16,044 bases of DNA from DASWHF01 sp036393295 (GTDB lineage: Bacteria > Pseudomonadota > Gammaproteobacteria > Acidiferrobacterales > UBA6901): NCBI GenBank assembly GCA_036393295.1, contig DASWHF010000105.1, positions 1 to 16,044 on the forward strand, read 5' to 3'. Numbering within the stretch: position 1 is the stretch's first letter; each line of letters starts with the position of its first letter. Below are positions 12,498-16,044 of the stretch, piece by piece. The position numbers were made by a program, and so were the translations under genes. Under the pieces are notes generated by a model that did not search any database, was not told the origin of the DNA, and was given only the letters and a program-made list of their open reading frames with translations.

Positions 12498-12725
12498 ATG
12501 ACCGACTACCGCGACATCATCACCATCGAGCCGGGCAAGCGTGGCGGCAAGCCCTGTATCCGCGGCATGCGCATCACCGTTTACGATGTACTGGATTACC
12601 TCGCCTCCGGGATGACGCAGGAAGAGATTCTGCGGGATTTCCCGTATCTGACCGCCGAAGACATCCGGGCCTGTCTGAGCTATGCGGCTGACCGCGAACG
12701 CCACCAGCTAGTGTCGAACGCGTGA
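12498..12725 (+). CDS. DUF433-family antitoxin
   Basis: A 75-residue protein with the hallmark DUF433 sequence: DIITIEPGKRGGKPCIRG (residues 5-22), then MRITVYDVLDYLASG and the helix-turn-helix-like MTQEEILRDFPYLTAEDIRACLSYAADR. DUF433 proteins are the small antitoxins that pair with DUF5615 PIN-like toxins. The ATG at 12498 is chosen because the strong promoter at 12439-12467 would start transcription near 12474; no good ribosome-binding site is visible. The stop (12723-12725) overlaps a GTG that is in frame with the following toxin reading frame. Confidence 0.9.
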   Translation: MTDYRDIITIEPGKRGGKPCIRGMRITVYDVLDYLASGMTQEEILRDFPYLTAEDIRACLSYAADRERHQLVSNA

Positions 12726-12727
12726 GG

Positions 12728-13054
12728 ATGCGTTTCGACCAGAATCTTTCCCCCCGACTCGTTGATCTGCTGCTGGATTCCTATCCGGGATCGGTGCACG
12801 TTCAGTCGGCCGGCTTGGATCGCGCTTCGGATGAGGTCGTATAGAACTACGCGAAAGAGCACGGATTCATCATCGTTACCAAGGACACGGATTTCCACGA
12901 GCGCAGCGTCATCGCAGGCGTGCCGCCAAAGGTCGTCTGGATACGCCGAGGGAACTGCTCTACGGTGATGATTGAGCAAATCCTGCGTCGTCACCATGAC
13001 GACATACATCAACTCTTCGCCGATAGTGCCATCAGCTATCTCGTATTGATCTGA
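12728..13054 (+). pseudogene. DUF5615 PIN-like toxin interrupted by one amber codon
   Basis: The frame starts with ATG at 12728 (or GTG at 12722, overlapping the antitoxin stop) and would give 108 codons. It reads MRFDQNLSPRLVDLLL, then HVQSAGLDRASDEVV, a TAG at 12842-12844 (codon 39), then NYAKEHGFIIVTKDTDFHERS, PPKVVWIRRGNCST and an ordinary C-terminus to the TGA at 13052. This is a full DUF5615 PIN-like protein, including the acidic active-site motifs near the start and at KDTDFH. Family members usually have Trp where the TAG lies (SDxEVWxYA), so one TGG-to-TAG change explains the break. The 69 codons after the stop show no other damage, so the mutation is recent, is a sequencing error, or is suppressed. 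Confidence 0.88.
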
Positions 13055-13096
13055 AGGGTCCAATATCATCCGCTGGTTGGCAGGAGCCGGCAGTGG

Positions 13097-13128
13097 GATC
13101 GCGTTGTTGGGCATGTATTGATCCGGTC
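13097..13128 (+). repeat. 32-bp direct repeat, copy 2 (detached mazF 3' end)
   Basis: This copy matches 12311-12342 at 29 of 32 positions and still encodes IALLGMY followed by a stop. It is not attached to a mazF reading frame; the bases upstream show only weak further similarity. It could be the residue of a second mazEF module or a recombination footprint left when the DUF433 cassette arrived. Confidence 0.8.
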
Positions 13129-13162
13129 ATCGCAGATGACGACCGCGTTTATTGCTTGCCCC

Positions 13163-13540
13163 TCAACCGGACCTGGCGATGTACTTCACGTCCTCGAGGC
13201 CTTCGAAGTCGCTGTCCTGCGTCCACACCGCGGCTTCATATTCGCGCGCCGTGGCGAGGATGACGCTGTCGGCCAGCGGCAGCTTCAACTCGTGGCCGAG
13301 TCTGGCGGCACTCAGCGCCAGTCCCGCATCCAGGGCGACGACTTCACCCTGCTGCATCAGGGCGACCGCCTGCAGCGCCTCGTTTTCGCTGCGTTGCTGG
13401 AGAACGCGTTTGAAGACTTCCAGAAGGCTGATGGTCGGCACGACGAGGCGGGCGGTGTTTTCGATCGCGGGTGCGAAGAAATCCGCGTTCGCCCCGTCGG
13501 CCAGGTATTCCAGCCAGCCGGAGGAATCCACGACGTTCAT
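13163..13540 (-). CDS. vapC: VapC-family PIN-domain toxin
   Basis: A 125-residue PIN-domain ribonuclease. The four acidic metal-binding positions are present: Asp5 (VVDSSGWLEYL), Glu41 (SLLEVFKRVL), Asp91 (PLADSVILATA) and Asp109/Asp111 (WTQDSDFEGL). VapC toxins cleave tRNA or rRNA when freed from VapB (family knowledge). The ATG at 13540 overlaps the VapB stop by 4 nt. The gene is complete and uninterrupted. It is encoded on the strand opposite to the flanking TA modules. Confidence 0.95.
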   Translation of the reverse strand: MNVVDSSGWLEYLADGANADFFAPAIENTARLVVPTISLLEVFKRVLQQRSENEALQAVALMQQGEVVALDAGLALSAARLGHELKLPLADSVILATAREYEAAVWTQDSDFEGLEDVKYIARSG

Positions 13541-13743
13541 GCGCGGTCTTTGTCGCGCGGCACCGACGTGTCGATCCCGCGCAGGAAGCCGCGCATTTTC
13601 CTGGGCTTCTTGACCGGTATGAATTCCACGCGCCCTTCGTACACCACCACCTGCACCTTCTGGCCGGGCCGGATGCCGAGGGCCTCCCGCGCGTGTCGCG
13701 GAATCACCACCTGGAACTTCGGCGATACGGTAACGGTCGTCAT
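13537..13743 (-). CDS. vapB: VapB-like AbrB/MazE-fold antitoxin
   Basis: A 68-residue antitoxin. Residues 3-45 (VTVSPKFQVVIPRHAREALGIRPGQKVQVVVYEGRVEFIPV) form a swapped-hairpin AbrB/SpoVT DNA-binding domain. The basic tail (KKPRKMRGFLRGI) would contact VapC. Its stop overlaps the toxin start. Upstream lie CATACG and CGTATG in inverted orientation, candidate operator half-sites. The AbrB-fold antitoxin with a PIN toxin is a standard VapBC combination. Confidence 0.93.
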   Translation of the reverse strand: MTTVTVSPKFQVVIPRHAREALGIRPGQKVQVVVYEGRVEFIPVKKPRKMRGFLRGIDTSVPRDKDRA

Positions 13744-13781
13744 ACGAGATACCTATCGATGAACATATCGTTAAACGTATG
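13741..13781 (-). promoter_or_regulatory. Candidate VapB operator region
   Basis: CATACG (13741-13746, overlapping the vapB start) and CGTATG (13776-13781) form an inverted pair around an AT-rich patch containing CGAT/ATCG repeats. I could not identify convincing -35 and -10 boxes here. The 145-nt gap to higB holds two divergent control regions and a perfect 10-bp palindrome ACCACGTGGT at 13840-13849. Confidence 0.4.
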
Positions 13782-13853
13782 CCACCCGCCGCGTGGTGTC
13801 AAGCATCGAACGGTTATCGCGCGGCCGCCGCGCCGGATGACCACGTGGTATGT

Positions 13854-13882
13854 TTGACGTCACACGTCCCAGCGGGTAATAT
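13854..13882 (+). promoter_or_regulatory. higB promoter producing a nearly leaderless message
   Basis: TTGACG (13854-13859; five of six) is followed after exactly 17 nt by TAATAT (13877-13882; four of six). The predicted start of transcription, about 7 nt downstream, coincides with the higB ATG at 13889. The -35 overlaps a perfect palindrome TGACGTCA (13855-13862), a possible HigA/HigB operator. Confidence 0.65.
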
Positions 13883-13888
13883 CGGTAA

Positions 13889-14167
13889 ATGATCCGAAGC
13901 TTCAGGGACAAGGACGCCCTGGCCCTGTTCGAGGGTCAAAGCGTTCGACGGTATCGCGCCATCGAGAAGCAGGCGCAGAACCGTTTGCAATACCTGGATG
14001 CCGCCACGACCCTGGCGGACCTGGCCGCCCGGCCGTCGAACCGGTTCGAACGCTTGTCAGGAAGCCGAAAGGGCCGGCGCAGCATCCGCATCAATGATCA
14101 ATGGCGCCGGGTTTTCCGATGGACGGACGAGGGCGCGGAAGACGTGGAGATCGTGGATTACCACTGA
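13889..14167 (+). CDS. higB: HigB-family RelE-like mRNA interferase toxin
   Basis: A 92-residue RelE-superfamily toxin of the HigB type. The pattern MIRSFRDKDALALFEGQ, then QNRLQYLDAATTLADLAARPSNRFERLSGSRKGRRSIRINDQWRRVFRW and a C-terminal VEIVDYH matches HigB toxins, including the basic patch and the terminal DYH. HigB cleaves mRNA on the ribosome. The toxin gene precedes the antitoxin, the typical HigBA order. No ribosome-binding site precedes the ATG, and a promoter immediately upstream suggests leaderless translation. The gene is intact, with the antitoxin 12 nt downstream. Confidence 0.95.
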   Translation: MIRSFRDKDALALFEGQSVRRYRAIEKQAQNRLQYLDAATTLADLAARPSNRFERLSGSRKGRRSIRINDQWRRVFRWTDEGAEDVEIVDYH

Positions 14168-14179
14168 AACGGAGATATC

Positions 14180-14482
14180 GTGAGGACCCCGGTAAACAAA
14201 CTGCCCCCCATCCATCCCGGCGAGTTTCTGCGGGAGGACATGGAAGCGCTCGGCCTCTCGGCGCGCGCGCTGGCCGACGCCCTGGCCGTGCCGCACAACC
14301 GTATCGCCGCCATCCTGCGCGGTGAGCGTGCCGTCACCGCCGACACCGCCCTGCGGCTCGCGACCTATTTCGGCACCAGCGCCGAAGTGTGGATGAATCT
14401 CCAGCAGGCTTACGACCTCAAGCTGGCCGAGCGTGAACACGGCAAGGCGATTCGCGCGGCGGTGAAGAAGCGGGCGGCGTGA
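14180..14482 (+). CDS. higA: HigA-family XRE antitoxin
   Basis: A 100-residue helix-turn-helix antitoxin. It opens with the HigA signature (NKLPPIHPGEFLREDMEALGLSARALADAL), followed by the recognition helix region (VPHNRIAAILRGERAVTADTALRLATYFGTSAEVWMNLQQAYDL). It neutralises HigB and represses the operon. The GTG start at 14180 has GGAG 6 nt upstream, a good ribosome-binding site, in contrast to higB. A hairpin repeat begins 16 nt after the stop. Confidence 0.95.
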   Translation: MRTPVNKLPPIHPGEFLREDMEALGLSARALADALAVPHNRIAAILRGERAVTADTALRLATYFGTSAEVWMNLQQAYDLKLAEREHGKAIRAAVKKRAA

Positions 14483-14497
14483 TCCGCATTTGTTGTG

Positions 14498-14531
14498 GGC
14501 GGGGCTTCCAGCCCCGCCGTGCATGGTGTCC
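14498..14531. repeat. GC hairpin repeat, third copy
   Basis: The stem GGCGGGGC/GCCCCGCC with loop TTCCA (14498-14518) is identical to 9655-9675 and 11576-11596. The tail GTGCATGGTGTCC continues the same family consensus. It sits 16 nt after higA and may serve as its message end. Confidence 0.85.
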
Positions 14532-14554
14532 GCACGCCTGCCCAGAGTGTTCGT

Positions 14555-14879
14555 CTAGTGAAGCGCGGCCTGCAGCAAGCGCACGACCAGGCGCAGATCC
14601 TCCTCACTGCTTGCCTGATCCAGGAGGTGGTCGAGCTTGCCGCGTAGCGTCTGTCTGTCGCATGCCAGCAGTTCAGCCGATGAATATTTCCCAAGGCTCC
14701 ACCTTCAGCACGCGACACAAACGCAACAGCGTATCGAGCGCCGGGTTCTCTTTACCGCGTTCGATGTTGCTCAGGTATTTCTGACCGATCCGGGCCCGTT
14801 CAGCCAACACCCGCTGGTTAAACCTACGTCTGGTCCGCAGATGCCTGATCTGTTTTCCGAGGAGGATTTTTTCTTTCAT
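14555..14879 (-). pseudogene. XRE-family regulator with a +1 frameshift
   Basis: From the ATG at 14879 the frame encodes MKEKILLGKQIRHLRTRRRF-, -NQRVLAERARIGQKYLSN- and -IERGKENPALDTLLRLC-type sequence, a clear XRE helix-turn-helix, and then stops at 14673 after EPWEIFIG. In the adjacent frame the reading continues without a break as ELLACDRQTLRGKLDHLLDQ and ASSEEDLRLVVRLLQAALH to a TAG at 14555. Removing one base near 14680-14686 (TTC-A-TCG) joins them as EIFSAELLACDRQ, for 107 residues, a usual length for such regulators. The second part is leucine-rich and amphipathic, as expected of a dimerisation helix. The protein may be inactive or a short form may still work. An upstream longer start (14942) is unlikely. 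Confidence 0.75.
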
Positions 14880-14957
14880 GGTAGCGCCGACTGTAGCGTC
14901 CGTAGTGCACAGGGTGAACCACGTACTGCATGGAAAATTCAACGTCTATTCCGCCCT

Positions 14958-14973
14958 CTACAATGACTTGTAG
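14958..14973. promoter_or_regulatory. CTACAA-TGAC-TTGTAG palindrome between divergent genes
   Basis: A perfect 6-bp inverted repeat with a 4-nt centre. TACAAT within it (14959-14964) resembles a -10 element. The right arm overlaps TAGGAGG (14971-14977), a strong ribosome-binding site for the ORF at 14983. It could be the operator of the divergent XRE regulator, or a hairpin that hides the ribosome-binding site. Confidence 0.5.
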
Positions 14974-14982
14974 GAGGTTTCG

Positions 14983-15306
14983 ATGAAAACGACGCGAGTC
15001 GCGGCGGAATACAGCGGTGCCGATTATTCGTTCTCGCAGAAGGAATTACCCATCCCCCGCGAGCGCTCCAGTCGTGGCATGCGCCGTCCGGGTAGCCGAA
15101 GGACAATGTCCTCGCCAGTGGGCCCGGGCGCTCATAGCCGCAGCCGGACCGCGTTCTCGAACGTATCCCGCTGTGGCCATGCCGGGCACAGCGCTTCGAC
15201 GACGACCATCAAATCGTCGAGCAACTCGAAAGGGTCCCTTTCGCCGCTCACCGGCGCAACGATGCCGCCGCTGCCGGCGAAGAAATGCTCAGTCGGTTTG
15301 GCGTAG
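14983..15306 (+). CDS. Unrecognised small ORF with a strong ribosome-binding site
   Basis: An open frame of 107 codons preceded by AGGAGG at 6 nt. The first ~30 residues (MKTTRVAAEYSGADYSFSQK...) look like protein. After about residue 50 the frame is antisense to the minus-strand gene at 15132-15314 and has arginine/serine-rich shadow composition. I think a real 5' end is fused to unrelated sequence by a deletion, leaving a truncated gene. No family is recognised. Confidence 0.3.
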   Translation: MKTTRVAAEYSGADYSFSQKELPIPRERSSRGMRRPGSRRTMSSPVGPGAHSRSRTAFSNVSRCGHAGHSASTTTIKSSSNSKGSLSPLTGATMPPLPAKKCSVGLA

Positions 15307-15314
15307 GAGTTCAT
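15132..15314 (-). CDS. Small hypothetical protein downstream of a nucleotidyltransferase remnant
   Basis: A 60-residue frame from the ATG at 15314. Its second half, DPFELLDDLMVVVEALCPAWPQR, is an acidic/hydrophobic segment with conserved-looking LCP-x-WP; I recall similar small proteins encoded right after nucleotidyltransferase genes, but cannot name a family. It overlaps the nucleotidyltransferase 3' end by 26 nt in another frame, typical of a translationally coupled partner. Because the upstream gene is truncated, this one may no longer be expressed. Confidence 0.5.
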   Translation of the reverse strand: MNSYAKPTEHFFAGSGGIVAPVSGERDPFELLDDLMVVVEALCPAWPQRDTFENAVRLRL

Positions 15315-15429
15315 CGGGCAAGGGCTCCCGGTTGAAGAGGTGAAAATACTCGCGCACCTCCGCCATGTCCAGCGTGGCGCGGTGGGCGCGCAACAAGGCC
15401 CGGATATCCTCCAAATCCTGCGTGCGGCC
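15289..15429 (-). pseudogene. C-terminal remnant of a nucleotidyltransferase-like gene
   Basis: This 46-codon stretch encodes GRTQDLEDIRALLRAHRATL, then DMAEVREYFHLFNREPLPDELLRQTD and a stop at 15289. The GRxQDLEDIRAL motif is typical of the C-terminal region of small nucleotidyltransferases (AbiEii/DUF6036 type), many of which act in TA or phage-defence modules. Immediately upstream in this frame is a TGA (15430-15432), and beyond it the sequence belongs to the CcbP-like gene in another frame. The catalytic N-terminus is therefore missing and the fragment has been joined to ccbP. The family call is by motif only. Confidence 0.55.
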
Positions 15430-15748
15430 TCACGGGTTGCGTGATCGGCCTTTACCGCTTTCAACTGCGCGAGCGGCACGCCGACCCGTCGCCCACCGAA
15501 CGGCACGAGCACAAACATCTCGGCCAGGCGTCCTCTTCGCGCGCCATCGCCACCACTTCCGCTTTCTCACCCTTCTTCAGGGGCGATGCCGACCGGACGG
15601 CGATGCAACGCGCACTGAACGGAAACGACAGCCTGCCTTCGAGGTAATAGTACCAGCCCATGGCGCTTTCTTCCGATGAATAGCAGTCCACGACGATATC
15701 ATTGGCGATACGCTTCTCGCGGGCGCGGTCGAGGCGGGCCTTGGACAT
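15429..15748 (-). pseudogene. CcbP-like calcium-binding protein gene, frameshifted and 3'-truncated
   Basis: From the ATG at 15748 the frame reads MSKARLDRAREKRIANDIVV, DCYSSEESAMGWYYYLE, FPFSARCIAVRSASPLKKGE and EVVAMAREEDAW, the pattern of CcbP-type calcium-binding proteins (AMGWYYYLE, FPF, SPL-K-GE-EV). At about 15521-15526 it slips: the next frame continues EMFVLVPFGGRRVGVPLAQL and KAVKADHATREA, the rest of the same family. Adding one G to the TGG-CC run (GCCTGG-CCGAG) restores EEDAWAEMFV. The expected tail after TREA is replaced by the nucleotidyltransferase remnant. So it carries both a frameshift and a 3' fusion. An ATG at 15823 extends the frame and overlaps the RelE stop by 8 nt. Confidence 0.75.
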
Positions 15749-15815
15749 CGGCGATCGCCCCGAGCCGAGCGTGCCAGGGATGGCGCGCTTGCGGTTTCGG
15801 CGATGGGTAACTCCC

Positions 15816-16044
15816 TCACCCATTGAACAGCCGTCGCGTAAGCAACGTTTGCAGGTCCCGCCGGCCGTCGGCGATGAGATAAACGTAGACGCGTCGCTCC
15901 ACCATCCGGTAGATCATGCGGTATGGCTTGAAGAGTGCCTGGCGGTACTCACGACTGCCGAGAGCTACGCACGAATCGAGCAGTAGCTTCATGTACCAGT
16001 GTTCAGAATGAGCGTTTCGATATGCTCGTGCGCCAATCCGCGCC
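15816..16044 (-). CDS. RelE/ParE-family toxin, partial at the window edge
   Basis: The last 75 codons of a minus-strand frame that enters from the right edge. The C-terminal half, LGSREYRQALFKPYRMIYRM, then VYVYLIADGRRDLQTLLTRRLF, is characteristic of RelE/ParE toxins (KPYRxIYR and DGRRDxQ-LL-RRL). The preceding residues (HSEHWYMKLLLDSCVA) fit the family poorly, while the neighbouring frame reads LAHEHIETLILNTGT up to a TGA at 15989-15991, which would fit better. A frameshift near 15990 is therefore possible, or a short start at the ATG at 15992 with a 4-nt overlap. The antitoxin would lie outside the window. Confidence 0.7.
   Translation of the reverse strand, partial: ARIGARAYRNAHSEHWYMKLLLDSCVALGSREYRQALFKPYRMIYRMVERRVYVYLIADGRRDLQTLLTRRLFNG

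Noticed and set aside
12842..12844. TAG as a pyrrolysine or selenocysteine-like recoding signal
   Set aside because: The family has Trp at this site and no reason for a special residue; no recoding structure was seen. A point mutation or sequence error is simpler.
12680..13114. Minus-strand frame of 144 codons across the DUF5615 region
   Set aside because: The plus strand carries an obvious DUF433/DUF5615 pair; this frame has no family resemblance and exists because the broken toxin leaves its antisense open.
13118..13762. Plus-strand frame of 214 codons opposite vapBC
   Set aside because: Antisense shadow; vapC and vapB have all their family motifs and a 4-nt overlap on the minus strand.
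14410..14718. Minus-strand frame of 102 codons after higA
   Set aside because: It runs antisense into higA and across a hairpin repeat with no domain; the real minus-strand content is the tail of the frameshifted XRE gene in another frame.

Overview
This window looks like chromosomal DNA from a GC-rich gammaproteobacterium. The evidence is an OxyR with the Cys pair at exactly E. coli positions 199 and 208, a RelA-type (p)ppGpp synthetase, a 572-residue bacterial-type ProS with an editing domain, and a YqaA-type membrane protein. A sulfur- or iron-oxidising or related lineage is possible but cannot be shown from this sequence.

Positions 1-4,526 (minus strand) hold a peroxide-defence block. 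oxyR is followed by rubrerythrin, a stand-alone rubredoxin, an NADH:rubredoxin reductase and yqaA. A separately promoted OmpA-family lipoprotein with its own strong terminator comes last. A near-consensus 37-bp OxyR operator lies across the oxyR stop codon and abuts a promoter for rubrerythrin. The three redox proteins can form one chain: NADH > reductase > rubredoxin > rubrerythrin > H2O2.

Positions 4,527-9,521 (plus strand) hold a second-messenger pair. relA, with an intact hydrolase pocket, overlaps by 4 nt a PAS-GGDEF-EAL protein with intact cyclase, inhibitory-site and phosphodiesterase residues. (p)ppGpp and c-di-GMP enzymes are therefore probably translationally coupled.

Positions 9,522-11,650 hold proS on the minus strand. 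It is bracketed by members of a GC-rich hairpin repeat family whose arms differ by compensatory changes.

Positions 11,650-16,044 are a dense toxin-antitoxin and gene-remnant island. In order: RHH antitoxin/MazF; DUF433 antitoxin with a DUF5615 toxin broken by one amber codon; a copy of the mazF 3' end; VapBC (minus); HigBA (plus); an XRE regulator with a +1 frameshift (minus); a small ORF; and then, on the minus strand, a small unknown protein, the C-terminal remnant of a nucleotidyltransferase, a frameshifted CcbP-like gene, and a RelE/ParE toxin cut by the window edge. Several modules look intact and others are recently broken, so this appears to be an actively turning-over accessory region. 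I found no CRISPR array, transposase, integrase, tRNA or rRNA. I see no clearly new multi-gene system. The best leads are the OxyR operator architecture, the relA/c-di-GMP coupling, the hybrid RelA, and the repeat-bracketed TA cassettes.
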